This document shows positions 33,064 to 46,306 of a stretch of DNA of 64,000 bases, in pieces. The notes below the pieces were generated by a model. That model did not search any database and was not told the origin of the DNA. It was given only the letters and a program-made list of their open reading frames with translations. The position numbers were made by a program, and so were the translations under genes. Each line of letters starts with the position of its first letter. The stretch's first letter is position 1. Origin of the DNA: UBA822 sp965249775 (lineage in GTDB: Bacteria; Gemmatimonadota; Gemmatimonadetes; Longimicrobiales; Gaopeijiaceae); the NCBI GenBank assembly GCA_965249775.1, contig OZ252253.1, positions 1,240,001 to 1,304,000 on the forward strand, in the 5' to 3' direction.

Positions 33064-34005
33064 CTAAAGGCCTGCCAGGAAATCCAGAAACCCTCCCGTC
33101 AGGCTACCTCGGGACACTTCCTGCACCGGTCCGATGAGCGTGATCTCCATCGCCGCAGTGACGGTCACCTCCATGCTACCGCCCTCCATGCGAACCTCGA
33201 ACTGGCCGGGCTCGGCTCTTCCCGACTTCACGGCGGCGGCCGCCACGGCGCAGGCCGAGGTCCCAGAGGCAGAGGTCGGTCCCACGCCTCTCTCCCAGAT
33301 CAGCGCCTCCAGGGTTCGGCCGTCGAGTACACGGGCGACCTGCACGTTGGTACCATCGGCGAACGCCGTGTGAACGGAAATCTTCGGCCCGATCTCGTCG
33401 ATGAGCTCGGGCTTCCACTCCTCCGGAAAGACCACCACGTGCGGATTGCCAATCGACACTGGATGGACGACGGGGCTCCCGGCCCCCTCGAGATCGAGTC
33501 TCTGGTCGGCGTCCAAGGCTCCCGGGTCGAGCCCAACGGCTTCGGGTCCGTGGCCGGACCGGCCCATCTCCGCTGAAATATCGTACAGGCCTCTCACCGG
33601 AGGACCCGACACATGCAGCCGCACGGTGTCTCCTCCCACCGAGACGTCGAATGGCTCGCCGCCCACCAGCCCCTCGCGGGCCAAGTAAGCAGCCAGAATC
33701 CGGAGACCGTTACCGCTCCGCTCGAACTCGGAGCCGTCCGGATTGAACATCCGGAGCGGAAACGGCCGGCTCGTCCGATCGAGAAGGAGTACGATCCCAT
33801 CGCTACCCGGCCCCCTCCAGCGGTCACAGACCGCGATGATGCTCTCAGAGTCGAGCGCCCAATCGTCACCGGCCTCGAACACGAGATAATCGTTTCCGAG
33901 GCCATGTCCCTTGAAGAACGCCGAACCGGCGTGAGCCGTGTCACGCTCTGAGAGAGTCACTTCGAGCTCCACATCGTTCATGTCCGAGGTCGTTTTCCGG
34001 CTCAT
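33064..34005 (-). CDS. DapF-like epimerase-fold protein with both catalytic cysteines replaced by serine
   Basis: 313 residues. After about 28 extra N-terminal residues the DapF start FFKGHGLGNDYLVFE is clear, followed by GIVLLL, MFNPDGSEFERSGNGLRILAAYL, VSIGNPHVVVF and GPTSASGTSACAVAAAAV. In diaminopimelate epimerase the two general acid/base residues are Cys in CGNG and Cys in ACGTG; here the codons are AGC and TCT, both Ser. The substrate-binding N, GN and E-R motifs are kept. It may be a divergent subfamily with another substrate or mechanism, or an inactive form. Lysine or peptidoglycan synthesis therefore cannot be assumed. It is divergent from metH. Confidence 0.82.
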   Translation of the reverse strand: MSRKTTSDMNDVELEVTLSERDTAHAGSAFFKGHGLGNDYLVFEAGDDWALDSESIIAVCDRWRGPGSDGIVLLLDRTSRPFPLRMFNPDGSEFERSGNGLRILAAYLAREGLVGGEPFDVSVGGDTVRLHVSGPPVRGLYDISAEMGRSGHGPEAVGLDPGALDADQRLDLEGAGSPVVHPVSIGNPHVVVFPEEWKPELIDEIGPKISVHTAFADGTNVQVARVLDGRTLEALIWERGVGPTSASGTSACAVAAAAVKSGRAEPGQFEVRMEGGSMEVTVTAAMEITLIGPVQEVSRGSLTGGFLDFLAGL

Positions 34006-34294
34006 ACGAAACCGGAGTGATGGTGAAGGCTGAGAAGTACAGCGGGCGGCGTCAACGGTCTTCTACGCCTACCCTATGGAGGACCGGTGCGCAACAGCAG
34101 AGCCAACCGGGCCTAGGAAACGATTCGCAGAGGTACTATTTTTTCTGGAGACGCTGGACGGGGTGATTTGAGGCGTATTGCGGCCCGACACAAACCGCTA
34201 AAAAGCCAGACCTCGACGCGGTAGGATTGCGGCGAGGTTTTGAGATTCGGATCTCCCCCTCCCCGCATACCTCGAGAGGCGAGATACGAGATCC

Positions 34295-38007
<3,713 letters not shown>

Positions 38008-38011
<4 letters not shown>

Positions 38012-39882
38012 GCACGCCAACAGCGAAGCAGTCCGCGTTGCGGCAACTCATCGATGACGGCCGCGTCCACGTCATGGATGGGGCTATGGGAACGGAGCTC
38101 TACGCCAGCGGGGTCTTCGTCAACGTCTCGTACGACGGCCTCAACCTCGAAACGCCAGACATCGTGGAGAACGTCCACCGGAACTATGTGAACGCCGGCG
38201 CCGAAATCATCGAGACCAACACCTTCGGCGCCAATCCGGTCAAACTCTCCAGCTACGGCCTGGCCGACCGAACGGAGGAGATCAACCGCGCGGCAGTGGA
38301 CCTGGCGCACAGGGCGGCCCAAGACAGGGCCTTAGTGGTCGGGGCCATCGGTCCGTTGGGTATCCGCATCGAGCCGCTCGGCCCGACGTCCCGTGAAGAG
38401 GCCCAGGAGTTCTATCACCGGCAGGTCGATGGGCTCCTGGAAGGCGGCGTGGACGGCTTCGTCCTCGAAACCTTCAGCGACCTCAACGAGATGGAGCAAG
38501 CGTTTCAGGCTATCCGGAACCGATCGCCCCTCCCCGTCATTTGCCAGGTCACCGTGGGAGACGACGCGTGCACCTCGTACGGCACGTCTCCCGAGGACGT
38601 CGCCGCCGAAGTCGCGGCGTGGGGTGCAGACGTGATCGGGCTCAACTGCTCCGTCGGGCCCGCCGTGATGCTCGACGCGGTGGAGCGGATGGCGGAAGTG
38701 ACCGATCTACCCCTTTCGGCCCAGCCCAACGCCGGGCTGCCTCGAGCGGTCGGCGATCGCAAGATCTACCTGGCCAGCCCCGAGTACATGGCGCAGTACG
38801 CCCGTCGGATGATCGAAGCGGGAGCCCGCTTCGTCGGGGGATGCTGCGGCACGAGCCCTGAACACATCCGAAGCATCCGGGCGCTGGTGGGCGGCGTACG
38901 ACCACCGTCCACGCGAGCCCGTCCCGGCTCTCACGCCGAACCGCACGACACGCCCATTCAGCCCGAGGTTCCTCTCGGCGAGCGTTCCGCGTGGGGAAGC
39001 AAGATCGCCGACGGCACCTTCGTGGTCAGTATCGAGATCACACCACCCAAGGGTTGGGATGCCGAGGTTCTCTTGGAGCAGTGCCGGCGAATCCAGGCGG
39101 CCGGAGCGGATACCGTCAACGTTCGCGATCACCCGCACGCCAAGGCGCGGATGAGCGCTCTGCCGGCCGCCATGCTGATCGAAAGAGCGGTGAACATCGA
39201 GACGATCGTTCACTATCCCTGCCGCGACCGCAACATGACACGCATGATCAGTGATCTGCTCGGGGCCGCGGCTGCCGGTCTACACAACCTTCTGCTCGTA
39301 ACGGGGCGCCCGCCGCCCACGGGTCCCTACCCCGACTCGACGGCCTCACTCGACATCGACTCGATCGGACTCACCAACGTTGTGCACGGCCTGAATCGAG
39401 GTGTCGACCCCGGGGGGAACGCGATCGGCGTACCCACACGCTTCGTCATCGGGACTCGAGTGAGTCAGGTCGCGGTGGACCAGGACCGCGAGGCCGGGCG
39501 CCTGAAGTGGAAGGTCGACGCGGGCGCCGACTTCGTGATCACGCAGCCGGTGTTCGATCCCGGACGGCTCCATGCCTTTTTGGAGCGCGCGCCCGATCTG
39601 TCCGTGCCCATGATTGCGAGCTTGCGGCCGCTCACTTCTCTTCGCGAGGCAGAGTTTCTTCAAAACGAGATTCCGGGGATCCACATCCCCGATTCGCTTC
39701 TCACCCGGATGGCCGATGCCGAGGCCAAGGGTAAGGATGCCGCACGAGCGGAGGGTGTCTCCATCGCCCTCGAGGCGTTCGAGGCCGTCCGCGACTCCAT
39801 CGCGGGGGTCCACGTCCAGGTAGCGGATGCCGAACTCGGCGGCGCGTTGGAAATCCTGTCGGCTGTGCGGGACTCAGTCTAG
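38008..39882 (+). CDS. bifunctional homocysteine S-methyltransferase / methylenetetrahydrofolate reductase (YitJ-like)
   Basis: 624 residues from a GTG at 38008. The N-terminal half (about 1-295) is a homocysteine methyltransferase domain with VMDGAMGTELYASGV, ETNTFGANPVKLS, GLNCSVGP and the zinc pair GGCCGTSPEH. The C-terminal half (about 325-610) is a MetF-type TIM barrel: VSIEITPPKGWD, NVRDHPHAKARMSALPAA, HYPCRDRNMTRMISDLLGA, LLLVTGRPP, DFVITQPVFDP. The same fusion is known from Bacillus YitJ. It reduces methylene-THF to methyl-THF, which MetH beside it can use; the extra methyltransferase domain may use another methyl donor. Translation is coupled to metH (GTGA). Confidence 0.9.
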
Positions 39883-41268
39883 AAGGCTGCTGCCCTCAAG
39901 AGCCTTCACGGCGAGAGCTTCCTGGGCACGCTCTCGAGCCGCAACAGCCAACCCGAGGATCACCGCCAGGAGGGGGAGCAGAGGATACAGCAGTGGCAGC
40001 TCCAGCCGGAGCCGCTGGCTCATGTTCGCCAACTGGGGCTCCATGACGCCCTGTAGACCGTACCACGCCCCGGCCCAGGCGTGGAATGCCGAGACGAGGA
40101 CCGAGCTCACCAACAGAACTCGCAGGAGGAACATCCCTCGACCCTCATGGTCCATCACGGCCGGAAGCCCCAGGGCCAACAGAGGGAAGAGAGGAAGGAA
40201 GAACCGGCCGATGCCGTATCCCACCGATCCGTGATGCTCGATGCTCACAATGAACAGAAAGTGAACCAACACAAGCGATCCGATCGCCATGAGACGCCAA
40301 CGAGGCCACTCGGTTCGAAGCAATCCAAGAGCACCTACTACGAACAGGGGAAAGAGAAAGACGAGCCCGTACTCCGGGTGGGTCAGGTAGAAGTGCAGCT
40401 TCTCTATTGAGTTCGCCAAATCGATACTCGGATAGTTCAGGCTGAAACCACCCTCCCCGTAGCCGGTACGCCAGGGGGCGCCGAACGCCAGTGTGTGATA
40501 ACCGGCCAGGACGACGACGGGCGGAAGCCCTCCGAAAATGACAGCGGCTCGTGCTCGCGCATCCCGGTGACGCATCATCCAAAACGCGACGAGCCCTGCT
40601 GCCACCGGAACCACCAAATACGAGGTCAGGACGGAGAGTCCTGTCAGAAAACCGCCTGTTCCGAGGGCGACCTTGGCACGCCGGGCTCCAGGATCGTAGT
40701 CCCGCTCGAGGAGGGCGGCGGCGGCCAGAAGCGCGGCCAGGGCGACGCTGTCCTGATTCAGAAGTCCGGACCCGGCCCACCAGGGGCTGGCGACTCCGAG
40801 GGCCAGCGCGGACCAGAAGGCCGTGCGTTGTCCGACCCCCCAACGAGAGAGGATCACAAAGAGACACGCTACGGCAAGCGCACCCAAGGGCGCGACCAGC
40901 GTCAGGATGAGAATCCACCATACGACGGACTCGTGGGACTCGAACCGGAGTCCAATCACCGTACTTGCCGCGTAGATGGGAGCGGCGATGAGGAAAAGCC
41001 CCGGTGCGTGGTTGACCCGGAACACGTCACCCGCGGGAAAGACGTTGAAGAGAACTCGAAACGACTCGGTTTGAGTCTCGGTGTTGAGAAACCGAGTGGG
41101 CCCGATCATCTCGCCCTCCACGAAGTGAAGCCGGCCTCGCTCCACGATGTTCTCCAACTGGGCACCGACCAAGCTCGACTCAGGTCCACGCTGGGGGATC
41201 GCGGCGTAGAGAGCCCAGAGAGCCAAGAAGAGAACCCAGAACGCTCGCCGCTCCGATCCCAACATCAT
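39874..41268 (-). CDS. multi-pass membrane protein, probable glycosyltransferase of the GT-C type
   Basis: 464 residues from the ATG at 41268, which overlaps the stop of the preceding membrane-protein gene (ATGA). About eleven hydrophobic helices. After the first helix a periplasmic loop reads ERGRLHFVEGEMIGPTRFLNTETQTESF and FRVNHAPGLFLIAAPIYA, comparable to the first loop of GT39/ArnT-like proteins, but no DD/DE motif is certain. It belongs to the cluster of glycan genes 39.9-46.2 kb. The last 9 bases overlap the convergent YitJ-like gene. A function in surface polysaccharide or lipid glycosylation is inferred from context only. Confidence 0.65.
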   Translation of the reverse strand: MMLGSERRAFWVLFLALWALYAAIPQRGPESSLVGAQLENIVERGRLHFVEGEMIGPTRFLNTETQTESFRVLFNVFPAGDVFRVNHAPGLFLIAAPIYAASTVIGLRFESHESVVWWILILTLVAPLGALAVACLFVILSRWGVGQRTAFWSALALGVASPWWAGSGLLNQDSVALAALLAAAALLERDYDPGARRAKVALGTGGFLTGLSVLTSYLVVPVAAGLVAFWMMRHRDARARAAVIFGGLPPVVVLAGYHTLAFGAPWRTGYGEGGFSLNYPSIDLANSIEKLHFYLTHPEYGLVFLFPLFVVGALGLLRTEWPRWRLMAIGSLVLVHFLFIVSIEHHGSVGYGIGRFFLPLFPLLALGLPAVMDHEGRGMFLLRVLLVSSVLVSAFHAWAGAWYGLQGVMEPQLANMSQRLRLELPLLYPLLPLLAVILGLAVAARERAQEALAVKALEGSSLLD

Positions 41269-43147
41269 GGCACCGGCGTGCTGAGGTCGCGACCGGCGAT
41301 TGGGAGGCGTCTCAACCCGACGCAGGCCATCAACGCGACGAAGCTGAGCACCCCGCCAAGTACTGTCGGCCATCCACTCGCGAACCAGACTCGGACGTTC
41401 GAATCCCCCTCCGGGGCGGAGACCAACAGGCCACCGCTCTCCGGGTCCGATCTCACTCCGACCGGAACCGTCCCACGTTCCGTGGAGCTCTCCGCTTTCC
41501 ATCCCGGGAAGTAATAGCTTCGGAGCGCCACCTCGCAGGGCCCATCGCTCTCCACCCTGAAGCTGCGCGCCGCCTGATCCCAGGCTTCCAACGTGACACG
41601 GCAACCGGGCGTCAACGGAAGCACCAGGGGCTGCTGGGGAAGCGTGGTGGGAGCAACGGCGTCGCGTGGCAAGAAGAAGGACTCACGGGTGTGGAAGGTC
41701 TGAGCGAGGGTTGTGGCAGAGAGCTCGCCGGAGCGAAATGGCTCGAGGGCTGGGGTCATCCTCGAGATGGAGCCGAACAACACGCCGGTGAGGACGACGA
41801 CGACGACGAGGGCGGCCGCGGCCACCATGGTTGCCAAGTCGCTCGAGCGCCCGGTCGAGGCGCCCCCGTCCCGATTGGCCCGGGCGTCGAGGACGCGCAA
41901 CGTCACGGCCCGCATCGCGACGGCGGTCAGCACGGCCGAGGGAACCGCCATCACCTCCAGAAAGCGCCACGGCATGTTGATCTCGTACAGGACCGGCAGC
42001 GTCGCCCAGACCACGTTAGAGAGTGGTGTCGCCAGGAAGAAGGAGAGGATCCCGAACGTCGCCAGGAGCCGGACCCCGCTCGAGGGCGCATGCCTTGGGT
42101 CCACAGACGTTTCGGGTTCGCCAACGTCGGGCCCAGCGGCGGTATCCGGCCCAGAGGGCCCGTCGACCCGTCCGCCGCGGCCTGATCTGCGATCCCCAAG
42201 ACTGCGAGGCTGATCACGAGCCCACTCGCCGGCAAGATTGCCGCGTCCTCCAGCGTCCGCCTCAGCCGCGGCGTCATGAACGCGTCGCTGTCGAAGAGGA
42301 AGTTGACGCGCCACCATTCGCCACCCGCGGACTGGGGTACGACCACCTCGGAGAGATGTGCGAGCATTGGCAAGAGGAAAACCCCGGCCACTGCGGCGCC
42401 GAGTGCGCCCGATGCGACAATCAGGAGGAACCCACTCCACTCCGTGCGCAACCAGCTCCGATCCGCGCGCGCTATGCTCCGAATGACCGCCCAAGCCGCT
42501 ACGAGGTACGTCACCATCACCGCGTACGGGAGGTTGGCAAGCGCGAGCAATCCATACGCCACAGCGAATAACGACACGGCACGCCGCTTCCCCGAGGTTG
42601 GCACGACCTCCAAGCGGTGAAGCGCAACGAGCACCCACGGGGCCAGACCGCCCGCCGCGAGCGAAGAGAACAATCCCGCCGAGTAGAGCTCGAAGGCCCT
42701 GAAGGGCGTCATGAGCCAGAGACCGACTGCAAGCCAGGCGAAACGGCCCGTCTGGAGGGCCCGGGCCAACGTGTAGACTCCGCAGGCACCGAGGAACGAG
42801 AAAACCCACTGGGCCACGGTCAACCCGGCCATCAGTCGGCCCCCCCCGATCCACGAGAAGAACGCGGTCAGCGCAGACAAGGCGGGCGGGTAGAAATAGC
42901 CCGTCGGACCACCCCACCCAAGGTTGAAGTCGCCGTACCAGCGGGGGTACCAATGCCCCTCGGCAACGCCTCGTGCGAACTGTTCCGCCATCGCGAGGTG
43001 GACCGGGAGGTCGTTCGCCGCAGGGAGTCGGATCCGGAAGTAGAGGAGAGGCAGGGCGGCCAATGCGCCCAAGATCAGAGCCGCGCGCCACGAGGGAAGC
43101 GTCGGCCCCGCCTGATCGAAGGTGGTTCCCCGCGGCCGGAGCGTCAC
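41265..43147 (-). CDS. large multi-pass membrane protein of the glycan cluster, interrupted by a frameshift
   Basis: Two frames make one protein of about 627 residues. The N-terminal part (43147 to about 42190) has helices with the loop PAANDLPVHLAMAEQFARGVAEGHWYPRWYGDFNLGWGGPTGYFYPP, typical of membrane proteins related to 6-pyruvoyl-tetrahydropterin synthase-related/YfhO-type GT-C proteins. The frame then degrades. The other frame carries on from about 42170 with TFGILSFFLATPLSNVVWATLPVLYEINMPWRFLE and a periplasmic beta-rich C-terminus (CRVTLEAWDQAARSFRVES, SYYFPGWKAE) and final helix. A missing base in 42124-42200 would explain it. The start is a GTG immediately after the stop of the FdtD-like gene. 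Confidence 0.7.
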
Positions 43148-44107
43148 CTACGTAGCCGGTTCCGGGGATTCAGAGGACCGGACCTCGGCCAAGAACGCGT
43201 CGTAGTCACGTATGTAATCGTCCGGGTCGTAAGGATCCGACGCGAAGACCACGAGAATCGCGTCTTCCGTGTACTTGTACTGCGTCGTCCAGACCATCGG
43301 CGCCACGTAGAGTCCGACCTCCGAGGCGTCGAGGAGCACCTCCTGGTGGCGGTCCCCGTCGTCTACGACGCAGGCCATGGACCCCTTCGCGCAGACCAGG
43401 AGCTGTTCACAATGCCGATGTGCGTGCTCGCCACGAACCTCCTTCGACTGTACGCCCATCACCACGAAGCAGCGCTTCGGAGCGAAGGGGAGTCCCGCGC
43501 CGACCTCCCGCGCGATCAGATCTCCCCTCAGATCCTCGATGCGGGGAACACGGTGAAGCGAAACCCCCGAGACTTGGATCGCAGGGTCTTCCGGCGAGCC
43601 TCCGCTCGACGAGCCAGCAAGCGAAGAACCTGCATCGCCGTCATACCGGGTGATTCGGGCCGGATTCCCGACGACAACTGCGTAGGGTGGAACCGATGTA
43701 GTCACTACGGCCCCCGCCGCCACCATTGCGTACTGACCGATCGTGACGCCGGGCAAGACAGTGGCGTTCGCTCCGATCGAAGCACCCCGACGGACGACCG
43801 TGACGGGATGCTCGTCGAGATGCTGCTTGCTCCGGGGTGCAGGATCGTTGGTGAAGGTGGCGTTCGGTCCTACGAAGACGTCGTCCTCGATCCGAATGCC
43901 GTCCCAGAGCTGAACACCCGGCTTGATGGTCACCCGATCTCCGATCACCACGTCGTTCTCGATGAAGGTGTGATCGCAGACGTTGCAGTCGGCTCCGATC
44001 CGGGCTCCTGGAAGGACGTGGGCGAACGCCCAAACCCGCGTGCCGTCACCGACCTGTTCGGACTCCAACAGGGCGTTCTCGTGGACGAAGACGCTGCCCT
44101 TACCCAT
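43148..44107 (-). CDS. bifunctional dTDP-sugar 3-N-acetyltransferase / 3,4-ketoisomerase (FdtD/WxcM-like)
   Basis: 319 residues, two domains. Residues 1-175 form a left-handed beta-helix acyltransferase with hexapeptide repeats (ARIGADCNVCDHTFIENDVVIGDRVTIKPG, GASIGANATVLPGVTIGQYAMVAAGAVV, VGNPARI). Residues 185-315 form a cupin of the FdtA/QdtA/WxcM-C type (MGVQSKEVRGEHAHRHCEQLLVC with the catalytic His pair, ASDPYDPDDYIRDYDAFLAEV). The same order occurs in Shewanella FdtD. Together with the aminotransferase at 45107-46237 it should make dTDP-3-acetamido-3,6-dideoxy-hexose (Fuc3NAc or Qui3NAc; which one is unclear). The start overlaps the GT2 gene by 8 bases. Confidence 0.87.
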   Translation of the reverse strand: MGKGSVFVHENALLESEQVGDGTRVWAFAHVLPGARIGADCNVCDHTFIENDVVIGDRVTIKPGVQLWDGIRIEDDVFVGPNATFTNDPAPRSKQHLDEHPVTVVRRGASIGANATVLPGVTIGQYAMVAAGAVVTTSVPPYAVVVGNPARITRYDGDAGSSLAGSSSGGSPEDPAIQVSGVSLHRVPRIEDLRGDLIAREVGAGLPFAPKRCFVVMGVQSKEVRGEHAHRHCEQLLVCAKGSMACVVDDGDRHQEVLLDASEVGLYVAPMVWTTQYKYTEDAILVVFASDPYDPDDYIRDYDAFLAEVRSSESPEPAT

Positions 44108-45107
44108 CGCTTCCTCCTACGTTGCCTCTGCTGCTTCCTCCTACGTTGCCTGTGCTGCTTCCTCGTACGTTTTCTCCGCTGCTCCTCTCAGAGTGGAACT
44201 CCTCGTGCGCCTGCACGATGTATTCCGGGCGGCCTTTCGTGTTTTCGAAGGAGCGCCAAACGTAGGAGCCGATGACCCCGAGCCCGAACAGGTTCAGCGC
44301 ACCAAAAAACGTCACCACGAGGACAGTGGCCGCGTAGCCCGGCACGGGTGTCGGTCCCGACAGCCGCCAGATCAGCACGGTCAAAGAAAAGAAGAGACTC
44401 ACCGCGAGCCCGAAGAGGCCGGCGCGCGTGAGCACCCTGATGGGAAGGTCCGAGAAGCTGAACACGCTATCGTTCAGATACGTCATCTTCTTGCCCAACG
44501 TCCAGGCGCTCTTTCCCGCGGGCCGCGGCTGCCGCTCGTAGGGGACGAGACATCGCCGAAAGCCCACCCAGAAGAGCAGACCGATCAACGAGCTGTTTCC
44601 CTCCTTCAGGCGGAGAATCTGATCTCGAACGGCTCGCGTGCACCCGAAAACGTCGGCGCCACCCTTCGGAATCTCCGGAATCACGAAACGCCGGTACATC
44701 CACCAGAAGAGGCCGGACAAGAAGGACGTGTCCGCACGCCCCACCCTCTGACCGACCGCGACGTCCCACTCTCCGGAGCGCAGTTTGCTCACCAGCTCGA
44801 GAACGAGCTCGGGGGGCTCCTGGAGGTCCGCCGACATCACGACCACCACTTCGCCCCGGGCGGCCTCGAGTCCCGAGCGAATGGCAGAAAAGGCGCCGAA
44901 GTTTCGTGAGAGCGAGAGAAGTTGCGAATCGAATCTCTGATTGGGGAGATCGCGACCCAAGAGGAGGAGCGAGTCGTCCGGGCTTCCGTCCACCACGAAG
45001 ACGGCCTCGAACGGCTCCTCGACGGAACTGGCGAGGCACCCGACGGCCTCGAGGAGATCCGGAATCCCGGAGGCACTCCGGTACACGGGCACGACCAGAG
45101 AGATCAT
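44100..45107 (-). CDS. GT2 glycosyltransferase, polyprenyl-phosphate type, with repeat-encoded tail
   Basis: About 335 residues from the ATG at 45107, which overlaps the aminotransferase stop by one base (TGATG). The GT-A domain has ISLVVPVYRSASG, FVVDGSPDDS, SADLQEPPEL (DxD-type) and GQRVGRADTSFLSGLFWW. Two C-terminal membrane helices (about 235-305) follow, as in GtrB/ArnC/DPM1-type enzymes that build polyprenyl-phosphate sugars. The last 25 residues are three Ser/Gly/Asn-rich 8-residue repeats (GSSTGNVG, GSSRGNVG) encoded by a 24-bp tandem repeat. It sits between the two sugar-biosynthesis genes, so its donor is probably their dTDP-3-acetamido sugar or a related one. Confidence 0.85.
   Translation of the reverse strand: MISLVVPVYRSASGIPDLLEAVGCLASSVEEPFEAVFVVDGSPDDSLLLLGRDLPNQRFDSQLLSLSRNFGAFSAIRSGLEAARGEVVVVMSADLQEPPELVLELVSKLRSGEWDVAVGQRVGRADTSFLSGLFWWMYRRFVIPEIPKGGADVFGCTRAVRDQILRLKEGNSSLIGLLFWVGFRRCLVPYERQPRPAGKSAWTLGKKMTYLNDSVFSFSDLPIRVLTRAGLFGLAVSLFFSLTVLIWRLSGPTPVPGYAATVLVVTFFGALNLFGLGVIGSYVWRSFENTKGRPEYIVQAHEEFHSERSSGENVRGSSTGNVGGSSRGNVGGSDG
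44109..44180. repeat. 24-bp tandem repeat, three copies, inside a coding region
   Basis: Three 24-bp units (44109-44132, 44133-44156, 44157-44180) share GCTTCCTC-TACGTT with a few substitutions. They encode the Ser/Gly/Asn-rich tail of the GT2 protein. The unit length is a multiple of three, so copy changes keep the frame but alter tail length. Confidence 0.9.
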
Positions 45108-46237
45108 CAGGCTCGCCACTCGTTGACCAGCTGAACGACTCGCTCGACTTCCGAGTCCAGGAGGTACGGATGGATGGGCAGCGAGACCTCCTCCTCCGTC
45201 AGCGACCGGGCCTGCTCGACGGTTCCGACGACGTCGTGTGGAACCGACGAAAGGGCGGGTTGAGAGGGGATCAAAGTGGGATAGTGGACCGCCGTCCCAA
45301 CCCCACCCGCCTCGAGATGAGCGCGAAATGCCGCCCGCCGATCGGCCGACACGCGCACCGGGAAAAGGTGCCAGGAGGATTGGAAGCCGGGTCTGACCGG
45401 AACGGGCCTGACCTCGGGGTGCGATAGCCCCCCGAGATAGCGACGCGCGACCTCCGCTCGGCGGGTGTTCCAGCCTTCCAGCCGGGGGAGGAACGCCTCC
45501 TCGAGCACGGCGGCGTGGAGCTCGTCCAAACGGCTATTCATCCCGATGTGGAGGTGCTCGAACTTCGCACCCTGCCCGTAGTCCCGGAATCTGCTGGCAA
45601 GCTCGGCGACTTGCGGGTCGTCGGTGACGAGCGCTCCTCCGTCCCCCAGAGCACCGAGGTTCTTGGTCGGGTAAAAGCTGAGGGTCGCGACCAGTCCCAC
45701 CGACCCGGCCGGCCTCCCGTCATGTGCCGCGCCCAACGCCTGGGCACAGTCCTCGATCACCGTGATCCCGTGATGGGCCTGGATGTCCGTGAGGCGTCCG
45801 ATGTCGAGACAACGGCCATAGAGGTGGACCGGTACCACGAAGCGGATCTCGGCGTCCTTCTCGAGGGCGCGATCCGCGAGGTCCAGGTCCATGAGCCCGT
45901 ACTCGTCGGTATCCACGAAGACGGGGCGCCCGCCCGCCCTCACGATCGCGAGGGTGGTCGCGAACGCGCTGAGCGGCGTGGTCAGGACCTTGTCGCCCGG
46001 CCGCACGCCCAGAACCCGAAGGGCCAGCTCGATGGCGTCCAGGCCACTCGCGCATCCGACCGCATGGGCCCGGCCACAGGAGGCTGCGATCCTCTCCTCG
46101 AAGCAACGAACCCGCTCCCCCAGTACGTACCAGCCGCTCTCGCCTACAGACTCGACGGCGTTCAACACGTCGGACCGCGTGTCCTCCCACTGACGAACGA
46201 ATGGGCTGGACGGCACCGGCTGCGGGGAATCAGACAT
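45107..46237 (-). CDS. DegT/DnrJ/EryC1-type dTDP-3-keto-6-deoxyhexose aminotransferase (FdtB/QdtB-like)
   Basis: 376 residues, a PLP fold-type I sugar aminotransferase. It has HAVGCASGLDAIELALRVLGV, PLSAFATTLAIVRAGGRPVFVD, VIEDCAQALGA, SFYPTKNLGALGDGGALVT with the PLP lysine (near 188), and GMNSRLDELHAAVL. The CASGLDAIEL-type phosphate-binding motif and length match FdtB/QdtB 3-aminotransferases. It would act on the 3-keto sugar formed by the FdtD-like cupin domain and supply the amino sugar for acetylation by FdtD. It heads the operon aminotransferase - GT2 - FdtD - membrane proteins. Confidence 0.88.
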   Translation of the reverse strand: MSDSPQPVPSSPFVRQWEDTRSDVLNAVESVGESGWYVLGERVRCFEERIAASCGRAHAVGCASGLDAIELALRVLGVRPGDKVLTTPLSAFATTLAIVRAGGRPVFVDTDEYGLMDLDLADRALEKDAEIRFVVPVHLYGRCLDIGRLTDIQAHHGITVIEDCAQALGAAHDGRPAGSVGLVATLSFYPTKNLGALGDGGALVTDDPQVAELASRFRDYGQGAKFEHLHIGMNSRLDELHAAVLEEAFLPRLEGWNTRRAEVARRYLGGLSHPEVRPVPVRPGFQSSWHLFPVRVSADRRAAFRAHLEAGGVGTAVHYPTLIPSQPALSSVPHDVVGTVEQARSLTEEEVSLPIHPYLLDSEVERVVQLVNEWRA

Positions 46238-46306
46238 GGATAAAAACTAGCACGGCATCGGTGAGGAAGGCGATGATATCTTCGCGCTATCCTCAGGGAT
46301 CTTGAA

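Noticed and set aside
34006..34294. Riboswitch (SAH, SAM or cobalamin) upstream of metH
   Set aside because: No match by eye to the conserved cores of these classes; a covariance search of this interval would decide.
41265..43091. 608-residue frame as a complete separate gene
   Set aside because: Only its second half resembles a membrane protein; the first half is a shadow of the overlapping frame 41951-43147. I read both as one frameshifted gene.
42617..44275. 552-residue open frame on the plus strand across the glycan cluster
   Set aside because: Antisense shadow of well-recognised FdtD-like and membrane genes; composition is charged and low-complexity, and it includes the 24-bp repeat as CCFLLR-type repeats.
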